A stretch of 64,000 nt of DNA from Ostreococcus lucimarinus CCE9901 (Eukaryota; Chlorophyta; Mamiellophyceae; Mamiellales; Bathycoccaceae). Numbering within the stretch: position 1 is the stretch's first letter; each line of letters opens with the position of its first letter. The notes beneath the pieces are model-generated. The model was not told where the DNA came from. It saw only the letters and a program-made list of their open reading frames with translations, and searched no databases. Below, piece by piece: positions 30,515-39,632 of the stretch. The stretch lies in the NCBI RefSeq assembly GCF_000092065.1, contig NC_009375.1, positions 248,001-312,000 on the forward strand. Reading direction: 5' to 3'. Both the position numbers and the translations under genes were made by a program.

Positions 30515-32161
30515 CTAATCGTCTTCCTCGCTATCCTCTTCCTCGTCGTCTTCCTCGTCCTCGTCTTCGTCGTTATCGTCGGTTTCGTAATCTACTTCAT
30601 CGTCCTCCTCGTCTTCCTCCTCGTCTGCGCTGGCTGACTTTTTCGGCGCAGGTTCGGAGTCTTCATCCTCACCTGGGTTCACGAAGCCGTCTTCCAACAC
30701 CCAGCCGTGCTGTAGGAGTAACTCATACACACGAATAGCCTTGAGTGGGTCTACTTTGAACATATTCCGAACGTGATTTCTGTTGAGCGGCTTTTCGGAC
30801 TTGAGACCCTCTCGCATCAACTCCACCTTCATCGAGAGATACTGCACAGGCAATAAGCGACAGCTCCTGCACAACTCCTTTTCGTCGTCGTTCAAAAGGT
30901 CTACGCCTGGAAGATCGGCGAGATCAAGTGACAAGTACATTCGACGGCGAGGACCTAAGCTCGACGTACGAGGCGTCGGGATCACGGATACCGTCTTGTC
31001 TTCGTCGTTCATGCGAGTCAACTGCTCATTGATTTGTGTGGCATCTCGCACGATGAACTTGTTCGCTCTGGCTATGTTCTTGCTAGTTGGATGCTCGATC
31101 GCGTGTAGACGAGCGAACTCCGTCTCACGACGACGCTTCTCCAAATCGTAATCCTCGCCCTCTGCGATGGTATGAATACCATTGCGTCTGTACTCTTTCA
31201 GTTCGGTGATGCGGGTTCGGATTCGGTGCTCCGCGGCGAGACCCTCGAGCAAGACGTCGTACTCGGTACTCGTGAGAAAGCGTGCAAATATACGCATGGT
31301 GCCGTGTAAGTCGCGCTCGTATTGTGAACGCTTCTTTTCCACGTTTTGTTGCTTTTTCACGTTCAGCAGATTGCGTTCGAGAATGAATTGTTTTCTTCTC
31401 GCTCGTTCTTGAAGCCGGCTGTTGTAGATTTCAATCATTCGCAGCTTCATCTGGACGTCTTCTTCGGTGTCGTTTTCGCGAAATTCCATCTCCGCCAGGG
31501 GAAGTTCGGCATCCATGTCGTATTCGGGATCGAACTCATTGCGCTTGATGTTGTAACCTGTGAGTTCCTGCACGTTGCCCTCCGTCTTCACTGCGTTCGG
31601 GTTAGCAAGCGATTCGAGAAGCTTCTCCTCCTCCTCCACATCCTTATTTTCGTTCGCCTTTTGCTCCGCCTCCGCTTTGAGCTCGTCTGATGTCATACGC
31701 GCGACGCCTTTTCCTAAAATCTTCGACATATCCGGTAACGGCGCGCAAGGAGACTTGACGTAGACTTCAAAATAGTGCGCGTGACACTGCGCGCGCGTCT
31801 TCGTCCCGACGTGTTCGCTCACCTCGGTCCAGTTCCCCAACCCGAACATCTCCACTGCCTCCAGCAATAACAACTCTTCGTCAGCCCCCCAATCTCGCGT
31901 GAACAGCGGAAACGACATGTTGTCGATGACGTGATACTGATGATACGCCTTGTGCGGGTGCGGCTCCACGCCGACCGCGAAGCACTCCGTGCACAGATCC
32001 ACGTTTGCGCACTCCGCGCACCGTACGCGCACCACGTTCGAGATGTCCTTTTGGCAATAGTTACAGTTAAACAGTGCGCACGACTCCCCGTTCCCACTCA
32101 GCTTCGTCATCGCGTTTTCCGTCGCCACCCGTCGCCGTTTCGGCACGAGCGCGCTCGCCAT
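30515..32161 (-). CDS. ADA2: Transcriptional adaptor ADA2 (SAGA-type complex)
   Basis: Adaptor that stimulates the GCN5 histone acetyltransferase. The 548 residues start with a ZZ zinc finger (CNYCQKDISNVVRVRCAECA, then CTECFAVG). A SANT/Myb domain follows (LFTRDWGADEELLLLEAVEM, then RAQCHAHYFEVYV), then a central region with EYDVLLEGLAAEHRIRTRI and a C-terminal SWIRM domain (LSMKVELMREGLKS to KAIRVYELLLQHGW). Beyond SWIRM lies an unusual 60-residue acidic tail of Asp/Glu, absent from the typical plant or yeast protein that ends near SWIRM. Start ATG at 32161, divergent from RACK1. Confidence 0.96.
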   Translation of the reverse strand: MASALVPKRRRVATENAMTKLSGNGESCALFNCNYCQKDISNVVRVRCAECANVDLCTECFAVGVEPHPHKAYHQYHVIDNMSFPLFTRDWGADEELLLLEAVEMFGLGNWTEVSEHVGTKTRAQCHAHYFEVYVKSPCAPLPDMSKILGKGVARMTSDELKAEAEQKANENKDVEEEEKLLESLANPNAVKTEGNVQELTGYNIKRNEFDPEYDMDAELPLAEMEFRENDTEEDVQMKLRMIEIYNSRLQERARRKQFILERNLLNVKKQQNVEKKRSQYERDLHGTMRIFARFLTSTEYDVLLEGLAAEHRIRTRITELKEYRRNGIHTIAEGEDYDLEKRRRETEFARLHAIEHPTSKNIARANKFIVRDATQINEQLTRMNDEDKTVSVIPTPRTSSLGPRRRMYLSLDLADLPGVDLLNDDEKELCRSCRLLPVQYLSMKVELMREGLKSEKPLNRNHVRNMFKVDPLKAIRVYELLLQHGWVLEDGFVNPGEDEDSEPAPKKSASADEEEDEEDDEVDYETDDNDEDEDEEDDEEEDSEEDD

Positions 32162-32288
32162 GGCGCCGAATGCGATGCCGAACGCCGATGCCGATGCGTC
32201 GCGTTACCTCCGCGTCCGCGTTCCCGTCGCGCGCGTCCTCGACGGTCGTGCGCGCGCTCACTCGCGTGCGTTCACGCGCGACTCGCGC

Positions 32289-32290
<2 letters not shown>

Positions 32291-32334
<44 letters not shown>
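32291..32334 (+). repeat. (GTC)14 trinucleotide microsatellite
   Basis: An uninterrupted GTC/TCG run of about 44 bp in the 318-bp spacer between ADA2 and RACK1 (32162-32479). Its purity suggests length polymorphism. The rest of the spacer is CG-rich with no other visible feature. Confidence 0.95.
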
Positions 32335-32338
<4 letters not shown>

Positions 32339-32479
32339 TGAAACGACCGCGCGCGTCGGGACGTCGTGAGACCGCCCGCGGTGTCAAACACACGGACCAT
32401 CACAATCACCCGCGCGCGCGACCGGGTGGATGGCGCGCGCGACGACGTCCGCCTCTACGCGACGCGTTCGACGCGCGAC

Positions 32480-33753
32480 ATGGCGACTCAAATGCAGCTC
32501 AGAGGCGTGCTCAAGGGGTGCGTCGCGCGAATCGATGATCCGAGCGCGCGTCGCGTCGCGTCGACGGCGAACGCGCGGCGAACCGATCGTTCGTGGAATA
32601 GGGTCTGCGCCATCGAACGAGGCGGACGTTGACGCTCGCGGCGGCGGCGCGCGGCGATGGGACGCGCGACGACGGCGACGCGTTCGTGCGATGATTATTT
32701 CACGCGTCGAACGCGCGTCGTCTCGAGCGCGTGACCGTTCACGCGAAACGGACTCGAGCTCGACGAGCTCGATCACGACGTCGAACGACGACACTAACCC
32801 ACACGTTTTTTTCATTTCCGCGCAGGCACGAAAACTGGGTCACGTCCATCGCGACTCCGTTGGATAACTCTGACATTCTCTTGTCGTCCTCGCGAGACAA
32901 GACGGTGATCCTTTGGAACCTGACGCGCGAGGAAGAGAACTACGGTTACCCGCGCCGATCGCTTCACGGACACTCGCACTTCGTGCAAGACGTCGTCATC
33001 TCCTCGGACGGGCAATTCGCGCTCTCGGGGTCTTGGGACGGCACCCTTCGATTGTGGGACCTTAACACCGGTACCACCACCCGACGCTTTGTCGGACACA
33101 CCAAGGATGTCCTTTCGGTGGCTTTCTCCGTGGACAACCGCCAAATCGTCTCCGGCTCCCGGGATAAGACGATCAAGTTGTGGAACACGCTCGGCGAGTG
33201 CAAGTACACGATTCAAGACGCCGACGCGCACTCCGAGTGGGTGTCGTGCGTGCGCTTCTCCCCGGTCACCTCCAACCCGATCATCGTGTCTGGGGGCTGG
33301 GATAAGCTCGTCAAGGTCTGGAACCTCACCAACTGCAAGATTCGCACCAACCTTGTTGGTCACACCGGCTACATCAACGCCGTCACCGTCTCTCCGGACG
33401 GTTCCTTGTGCGCCTCCGGCGGCAAGGATGGCGTCGCCATGCTTTGGGATCTCGGCGAGGGCAAGCGATTGTACTCCCTCGATGCGGGTGACATCATTTA
33501 CGGCTTGTGCTTCTCCCCCAACCGCTACTGGTTGTGCGCGGCGACCGAGTCCTGCGTCAAGATTTGGGACCTCGAATCCAAGTCCATCGTCGACGAGCTC
33601 CGCCCGGAGTTCCCGCCGGTTGGCAAGAAGTCCCAACAACCGTACTGCACCTCCCTCCAATGGTCGGCGGACGGTTCCACCCTCTACACGGGCTACACCG
33701 ATAACGTCATTCGCGTTTGGTCGGTCGGTTCCGTGGGCACCGGCATGATGTAA
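32480..33753 (+). CDS. RACK1: RACK1, ribosome-associated seven-blade WD40 scaffold, two exons
   Basis: 40S-bound signalling scaffold. Exon 1 (32480-32517) encodes [13 protein letters not shown]. The 308-bp intron 32518-32825 has donor GTGCGT and acceptor CGCAG after a T-rich tract. Exon 2 (32826-33753) continues with [11 protein letters not shown]. The join at GG|G restores the conserved LKGHENWVT and gives 321 residues. Seven WD blades are visible, including [54 protein letters not shown] and [15 protein letters not shown]. Exon 2 is richer in CTCC/GTCC codons than its neighbours, as expected for a highly expressed ribosomal gene. Confidence 0.97.
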
Positions 33754-33901
33754 GCGGCTCACGCTTACTGGCTTTCGTTCACGTTCTTAGCAAATAGCGA
33801 GACTGTGTAATTGAACGAAGCAACGCCTGCTCAAACCAAATTCCTAAACGCGCATTCAACTAAAATTACACATCATCGCGCCGCATCTAATCGTGACGTA
33901 G

Positions 33902-34678
33902 CTATCGTCTTCGTTTCACGCCCGTGCTCGGACCGTCCTCGTCCATGTCCTCGTCCTCGTCGACGCGCTCGGCGACGTCCGGCTCGGCGGCTTTGAGTTG
34001 TTTCTTCGTCTCCTCTATCGCGGCGTTGAGCTCGTCCTCGCGCGCCAGTGATTCCGCTTTTTCACTCGACACGTACGCAATTTGCTCATTCAAACTCGCC
34101 AACATCGTTTCCGTTATCGCGTGCCACCGCGAGACGTCCGCGATGACGCCGTCGAGCGCGCTCGCTCGCGCGTCTCTCGCCTTCGCGCGTCGAACCCGTA
34201 AAACTTTATTTTTCGGATCGAGCCTTCCCCACACGATTTCTCCCAGGCACTCGTCGACGATGAACTTTTCCATCGCGCGTTCGCTCGTGAACTCCAGCTC
34301 TCGCATCAATCGTACGTACGCGATCGTCCCTCCCTCCGCGCACAGCGCGCACGTCGACAGTCGCTTCAGTTTCGCCTCCTCGCGCGTCGTCAGCGTCGGC
34401 AACTTTTCGTTTGCCGCTCGCGCGCGATATTCGCGCAGCGTGCCGTGCGCGAATATTTCCACCATCGCGCGCACCTCCGCCGCGCACTCGAACCCCTCCG
34501 TGCGCTCCATGGCGTGCAGTATCTTCGTCACGCGCATCGCGTCGCGCGCCTCGAGCGCCTCGCCGAGCGCGTCGCGATCGAGCGTCTTCGTCGTCGCGAT
34601 CGACGTCGCGCACCGCGTCACCGCGCCGTCGTCGGGCGTCATCGACGCCATCGCATCGTCCTCGTCGTCGGCGCGCAT
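33902..34678 (-). CDS. CSN7: COP9 signalosome subunit 7 (CSN7)
   Basis: PCI-domain subunit of the complex that removes NEDD8 from cullins. The 258 residues include IFAHGTLREYRARAANEKLP and LTTREEAKLKRLSTCALCAE, then the winged helix of the PCI domain (YVRLMRELEFTSERAMEKFI, GEIVWGRLDPKNKVLRV). A C-terminal coiled coil ends in an acidic tail with a basic KRRR end. Length and order fit CSN7 rather than eIF3 or proteasome PCI subunits. It is divergent from BIO3-BIO1 (132-bp gap), which contains a short CATC repeat near 34742-34760. Confidence 0.88.
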   Translation of the reverse strand: MRADDEDDAMASMTPDDGAVTRCATSIATTKTLDRDALGEALEARDAMRVTKILHAMERTEGFECAAEVRAMVEIFAHGTLREYRARAANEKLPTLTTREEAKLKRLSTCALCAEGGTIAYVRLMRELEFTSERAMEKFIVDECLGEIVWGRLDPKNKVLRVRRAKARDARASALDGVIADVSRWHAITETMLASLNEQIAYVSSEKAESLAREDELNAAIEETKKQLKAAEPDVAERVDEDEDMDEDGPSTGVKRRR

Positions 34679-34810
34679 CGCGAGCGAACGACGCGCGCGA
34701 GTGTCGATCGATCGGCCCCGAATCCCAATCGCGCCATCTGTTCATCCATCCATCCACGCATCCATTCTTCTCTCCGCGGTCACATCGCGACGTCGGCGCG
34801 GTCGAGGGCG

Positions 34811-37414
34811 ATGCGAGGCGGACGACGCGACGCGATGCGCGCGCTCGCGCGACGATGCGCGGGCGCGACGACGGGCGCGACGACGGGCGCGACGACGACG
34901 ACGACGACGACGACGACGGCGCGGCGGTTACCGCGCGCGCGCGAGCGACGGGTCGAGCGGGACGCGGGACGCCGCGCGCTGGCGACGCGGGCGGCGCGGG
35001 ACGTCGAACTGACGTGCGCCGCGTTCGCGGTGTGGGGGGCGAACACCGCGGTCGGGAAGACGCTGGTGTCGGGAGGACTGGCGCGCGCGGCGCGGAGCGC
35101 GGAGGCGGGGACGCTCTTCGTGAAACCCGTGCAGACGGGATTCCCAGAAGATTCAGACGCCGCGTTCGTGGCGCGCGTGAGCGGTGGCGTGGAGAGCATG
35201 GGCGAACACGCGGCGGTGGCGGCGGGAGAAACGGCGAGGAAAGGATTAGAGGGCGATCGAGGGGCGTGGGCGCACACCGAGTTTGCGTGGCGACGCCCCG
35301 CGGGGCCGCACGTGAGCGCGGCGGAGGAGGGGAGAGGCGTTTTAGACGATGACATCGTGCGAGCGACGTCGAGATATTTGAGAGAATTCGCGGAAAAAAT
35401 GCGAGCGAACGAATCGGGGCAGCAGCGAGCGTTGGCGCTCGTCGAAACCGCGGGAGGGGTGGCGAGTCCGGGGCCGTCGGGAACGCTGCAATGCGAGCTT
35501 TTGCGCGGGCTACGATTGCCAGCCATACTCGTGGGTGACGGGCGTTTGGGCGGGATATCTGCCACCACGGCCGCGTACGAATCACTGCACGCGAGAGGGT
35601 ACGACATCGTCGCCATCGTCATGGCGGACGATGATGGTTTGGCCAATCACAAAGCCATGGCAAAGATTTTGCCGAGCGAAACCCGCGTCTGGGCGCTTCC
35701 GCCTCTGCCCCCAGAAGGACAAGCGGACGCTTGGCTCGAAGACTCAAAGCACACGTTCGACGATTTACTGAAATACATCACAAAATGGCACGACGATCGC
35801 ATCAAAACTCTGCAAAGTCTTCCAGACGAGGCTCTGACGAAGATTTGGTGGCCGTTTACGCAGCACGCGATGGTGGAGCGCGACGCCGTCACGGTGATCG
35901 ATGGGAGATATGGTGAAGATTTCGCAATCTACGCCCAAAACACGCACTCATCGAAAGATGGCTCCATAGTACTTCGCTTTGATGGTTCAGCGAGTTGGTG
36001 GACGCAAGGTTTGAGTCCAGAATTGCAGCAAGAGTTGGTTCGCACCGCGACGCATGCGGCGGGACGATTCGGGCACGCGATGTTTCCAGAAAACGTGCAC
36101 CAGCCCGCCGTGGACGCGACGACGGCATTATTAGAAGGACCTGGGAAAGGTTGGGCAGCTAGAGCATTTTATTCCGACAACGGATCGACTGCGACAGAGG
36201 TTGGGTTGAAAATGGCTTTTCGCAAGTTTTACGTCGACGCAGGCTTTGTGTCTAAAGACGGCAATCAGAGAGCGAAAGATCTCGTCAACAAAGGAGCCGA
36301 TGACTTACCTCCGCTGCGAATAATAGCATTGGATGGTTCGTATCACGGTGATACTCTCGGTGCGATGGATATGCAATCACCGAGCGTTTTTACGGGTCCA
36401 ATGCAAACGCCCTGGTACCAACCTCGCGGACTGTTCCTTCAGCCTCCGAGTTTAGCGATCAGAGAAGGACGTTGGAACGTGGCGTTGCCGCGTGATGGAT
36501 TATTGAACGACGGCGATCGACTCTTCCGCGAAGGCAAAGATGTGGATGAGAACACCAGTTGGACTAGCAAGGAGGCGGCTTTCAACATCGCTGCGCGTCT
36601 CGACAGCCCGCTCGCAAAAGAATACAAAATTGCGATCGACAAAGTCTTAGAACGCGCCGCGAAAGACGCCAAGGATAATAACATGGGTCACGTCGGGGCT
36701 TTAATCATGGAACCCGTGCTTCACGGTGCAGGTGGGATGGTTTTGATTGATCCGTTGTTTCAAAACATTCTCATGAAGTCGTGCCGCGAGCGAAAGATTC
36801 CAGTCGTCTTGGACGAGGTATTTGCTGGCATTTGGCGATTAGGCACGGAAGGTGCGTGGGAAATCATAGGCGAAAAACCCGATATTTCGTGCTACGCAAA
36901 ACTTCTCACTGGTGGGCTCATTCCCATGTCAGCCACGCTCGCGACGGCGGATGTCTTCGACGCTTTTTACGGCCCTGGAAAAGCCCAGGGCTTGTTACAC
37001 GGGCACTCGTACACGGCATACCCCATGGGATGCGCCGTGGCGGCGAAAGCGCTTTCTATGTACAAAGACCCCGCGAAAAATCGCAACGTGATCGTCTCAA
37101 AGTCTTCGAGTACGGGCGAGCCTACGTCGGTGCTTCGCGAGCTCTGGGACGAGGACGCGTTGAAGAAAATTTCCACTTTGAGCAACGTTCGCCGAGTCAT
37201 CGGTCAGGGTTGTGTCCTCGCCGTCGAGCTCGAGGTCGAAGGTGAAGGTGGTTATAGCTCCAACGCCGCTCGAGACGTCGTCATGCGTCTTCTTCCCCAC
37301 TCCATCCAAGCGCGTCCTCTGGGTAACGTCGTCTACCTCATGTGCGCGCCGACGACGTCCAAAGACGCGTGCGACGTCCTCTTGAGCGCGCTCGCGACAG
37401 AGCTCGCGGCGTGA
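34811..37414 (+). CDS. BIO3-BIO1: Bifunctional dethiobiotin synthetase / DAPA aminotransferase (BIO3-BIO1)
   Basis: Catalyses two consecutive biotin steps, KAPA to DAPA and DAPA to dethiobiotin, in mitochondria. From the ATG at 34811 it has 867 residues. A presequence includes Gly-Ala-Thr repeats. The BIO3 half carries the P-loop VWGANTAVGKTLVSGG, FVKPVQTGFPEDSDA and VETAGGVASPGPSG. The BIO1 half begins near IWWPFTQHAMVERDAVTVID and has the PLP region CYAKLLTGGLIPMSATLATA, with the Lys expected to bind PLP. Fusion in this order is the plant arrangement. The frame is open from 34445, but the extra residues are antisense to CSN7, so the later start is preferred. Confidence 0.96.
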   Translation: MRGGRRDAMRALARRCAGATTGATTGATTTTTTTTTARRLPRARERRVERDAGRRALATRAARDVELTCAAFAVWGANTAVGKTLVSGGLARAARSAEAGTLFVKPVQTGFPEDSDAAFVARVSGGVESMGEHAAVAAGETARKGLEGDRGAWAHTEFAWRRPAGPHVSAAEEGRGVLDDDIVRATSRYLREFAEKMRANESGQQRALALVETAGGVASPGPSGTLQCELLRGLRLPAILVGDGRLGGISATTAAYESLHARGYDIVAIVMADDDGLANHKAMAKILPSETRVWALPPLPPEGQADAWLEDSKHTFDDLLKYITKWHDDRIKTLQSLPDEALTKIWWPFTQHAMVERDAVTVIDGRYGEDFAIYAQNTHSSKDGSIVLRFDGSASWWTQGLSPELQQELVRTATHAAGRFGHAMFPENVHQPAVDATTALLEGPGKGWAARAFYSDNGSTATEVGLKMAFRKFYVDAGFVSKDGNQRAKDLVNKGADDLPPLRIIALDGSYHGDTLGAMDMQSPSVFTGPMQTPWYQPRGLFLQPPSLAIREGRWNVALPRDGLLNDGDRLFREGKDVDENTSWTSKEAAFNIAARLDSPLAKEYKIAIDKVLERAAKDAKDNNMGHVGALIMEPVLHGAGGMVLIDPLFQNILMKSCRERKIPVVLDEVFAGIWRLGTEGAWEIIGEKPDISCYAKLLTGGLIPMSATLATADVFDAFYGPGKAQGLLHGHSYTAYPMGCAVAAKALSMYKDPAKNRNVIVSKSSSTGEPTSVLRELWDEDALKKISTLSNVRRVIGQGCVLAVELEVEGEGGYSSNAARDVVMRLLPHSIQARPLGNVVYLMCAPTTSKDACDVLLSALATELAA

Positions 37415-37656
37415 TGTAACATTATACTATTTTTGTGTTGTCATCGCGTCGTTTTCGCTCCACTCTCTCCCCCCTCGACGACTTCATCGCGTCGTTTGTC
37501 GAGCACAGTCTCTAAAATCTCGTCCCGGTGCCGAGCGCGGTTCGCGAACCTCGACCGACGTCCCATCGCGAGGTCGTTAAAAATAATCGCGATCGGATTG
37601 CGGCGCGTGTTCGTCGTCATAACGCGTCGTCGTGCGTCGTCAGACTCGCCGTCGAC

Positions 37657-39420
37657 ATGGCTGATCAAGTCATCGTCATCGGCGGTGGTCTCGCGGGCCT
37701 GTCCGCGGCGCACACCGTCATCGAACACGGCGCGCGCGTCGTGTTGCTCGACAAATGTTCCTTCCTGGGCGGGAACAGCACGAAGGCGACGAGTGGGATT
37801 AACGGAGCGTTGACGAAGACGCAGGCGCGGTTGAACATTCCCGACAGCGCTGATAAGTTTGAAGATGATATCATCAAGGGCGCGGCGGGCGTCGGGCACA
37901 CCGAAGCGCCGGCACACACGGTGCCGCTCGCAAAGGTGCTGGCGCAAGGAAGCGGTTCGAGCGTGGATTGGTTGATGGAAAAGTTTAACCTTGACTTGTC
38001 CCTCGTCGCGCAGCTCGGTGGGCACTCGTTCCCGCGAACGCATCGAGGCAAAGAGCGGTTCCCAGGGTTCACGATCACGTACGCCCTGATGGAGGGGTTG
38101 GAGAAGATTATGGAGGAGACGAATGGGGAAATTGCGCGAATCGTGACCAAAGCCGAGGCAAAGCGGTTGCTAAAGGACGGAAGTGGTACCGTGATCGGGG
38201 TGGAATACGAGAAGGGTGGCGCTTTACATCAAGAGTACGGTCCAGTCGTCATCGCTACCGGTGGTTTCGGTGCGGATTACCAGTCAGACTCGTTGTTGAA
38301 AAAGTACCGACCCGACTTGCAGGCGCTGCCGACGACGAACGGTGACCACTGCACGGGGGATGGAATCAAGATGGCCTTGGCCGTCGGAGCGGATACGATC
38401 GATATGGAGTCTGTGCAAGTGCATCCTACCGGATTAGTCAACCCTTCAGAGCCAGATTCCAAGGTGAAGTTCTTAGCCGCCGAGGCGCTTCGAGGCGTCG
38501 GAGGCATCCTCCTGGACGCAGACGGGAACAGATTCGCCGATGAGCTCGGTCGACGAGACTACGTCAGTGGTGAAATGAACAGAAACAAAGGGCCTTTCCG
38601 TTTGATTCTGAACGGCAAGGCTTCAAAGGAGATCGAATGGCACTGCAAGCATTACGTCGGGCGAGGCATCATGAAGCGTCACGATACGGGTGCCGAAGTT
38701 GCAAAAGAAATGGGCATCAGTCCACAAAAGCTCGCCGACACCTTTGCCAAGTACAACGAAGCCGCTCGAACGAAGAAGTGTCCGTTCGGTAAAAAGTTTT
38801 TCACCAACGCTCCGTTCGAAATGAATGATTTCTTTCACTCCGCCATCGTGTGCACCGTCGTGCACTACACCATGGGTGGACTCGCCATCAACACTGATTC
38901 GCAAATCGTCGGGTCGTCAGGACCGATTCCTGGTTTATACGGTGCGGGCGAGGTCGTTGGGGGTATTCACGGCCGTAACCGACTCGGTGGTAACTCTCTG
39001 TTGGATTGCGTCGTCTTTGGTCGCGTCGCGGGTGCCTCAGTTTCTCGACACCTCATGGCGACGGCTATCAAGGCGCTTAGATCTGGTCAATCCGTCGCTC
39101 TTAATCGCGTCGCTAACTTGAACGACAAGATCAACCCATCCATGAGCACGGCGTCCGCCGCGCCAGTGTCTAGCGGTGGCGGTGCTCGCGCTATCACCAT
39201 GGATGAAATCGCGAAGCACAACTCCGAGGGCGACCTCTGGGTCATCATCGAGGGCGCCGTTTACGATCTCACGACTTTCTTGCCCGATCATCCAGGTGGA
39301 AAGAAAGCGATCATGCTCTTCGCCGGAAAGGATGCCACTGAAGAGTTCAACATGCTCCACCCTCCGAACGTCTTGAAGAAATATCTCTCTCCAGACGCGA
39401 AGATTGGAACCGTCGCGTGA
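37657..39420 (+). CDS. Soluble fumarate reductase flavoprotein fused to cytochrome b5
   Basis: From MADQVIVIGGGLAGLSAAHT it has 587 residues. The FAD-binding Rossmann motif is followed by the fumarate reductase/Osm1-type catalytic domain (GGNSTKATSGINGALT, VHPTGLV, GVGGILLDADGNRFADELGR, HYTMGGLAIN, GAGEVVGGIHGRNRLGGNSL), then a linker and a C-terminal cytochrome b5 domain (haem ligands in FLPDHPGGKKAI and FNMLHP). Yeast Osm1/Frd1 reduce fumarate with reduced flavins to reoxidise cofactors; the b5 domain suggests an in-cis electron donor. The frame is open from an ATG at 37528, adding 43 basic residues that could be a presequence. Confidence 0.93.
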   Translation: MADQVIVIGGGLAGLSAAHTVIEHGARVVLLDKCSFLGGNSTKATSGINGALTKTQARLNIPDSADKFEDDIIKGAAGVGHTEAPAHTVPLAKVLAQGSGSSVDWLMEKFNLDLSLVAQLGGHSFPRTHRGKERFPGFTITYALMEGLEKIMEETNGEIARIVTKAEAKRLLKDGSGTVIGVEYEKGGALHQEYGPVVIATGGFGADYQSDSLLKKYRPDLQALPTTNGDHCTGDGIKMALAVGADTIDMESVQVHPTGLVNPSEPDSKVKFLAAEALRGVGGILLDADGNRFADELGRRDYVSGEMNRNKGPFRLILNGKASKEIEWHCKHYVGRGIMKRHDTGAEVAKEMGISPQKLADTFAKYNEAARTKKCPFGKKFFTNAPFEMNDFFHSAIVCTVVHYTMGGLAINTDSQIVGSSGPIPGLYGAGEVVGGIHGRNRLGGNSLLDCVVFGRVAGASVSRHLMATAIKALRSGQSVALNRVANLNDKINPSMSTASAAPVSSGGGARAITMDEIAKHNSEGDLWVIIEGAVYDLTTFLPDHPGGKKAIMLFAGKDATEEFNMLHPPNVLKKYLSPDAKIGTVA

Positions 39421-39613
39421 TTTGACACGTAACTCGGTCGCCTTAAAACTCGCATCTTGCGCTTATAACAACACTCCATTTACTGTACGTACATCACGGT
39501 TCGATAGCGGTTTTGTCAAATAAAATTCGGACTCACTTTCACGTTATCATTAGCGTGCGTTAAGTTTACAATAACTACTAATTGAAGCGCGTTGCAGATG
39601 TATACTTGATGGG

Positions 39614-39631
39614 TGCCCGCGCGCGCGGGCA
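39614..39631. other. 18-bp perfect palindrome between convergent 3' ends
   Basis: TGCCCGCGCGCGCGGGCA reads identically on both strands and sits immediately beside the stop codon of the glucan dikinase gene (39633), in the 212-bp spacer after the fumarate reductase. As RNA it would form a GC-only hairpin in either 3' UTR. A role in 3'-end formation or in preventing collision is inference. Confidence 0.7.
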
Positions 39632-39632
39632 T

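Noticed and set aside
32518-32825. snoRNA inside the RACK1 intron, as in vertebrates
   Set aside because: GATGATT-like strings occur, but no proper C box (RUGAUGA) with a paired CUGA D box at suitable distance.
34206-35585. 459-residue minus-strand ORF
   Set aside because: Overlaps CSN7 and the BIO3 half of BIO3-BIO1 in antisense. It is Arg/Pro/Ser-rich with no domain, as expected from the reverse frame of CG-rich coding DNA.
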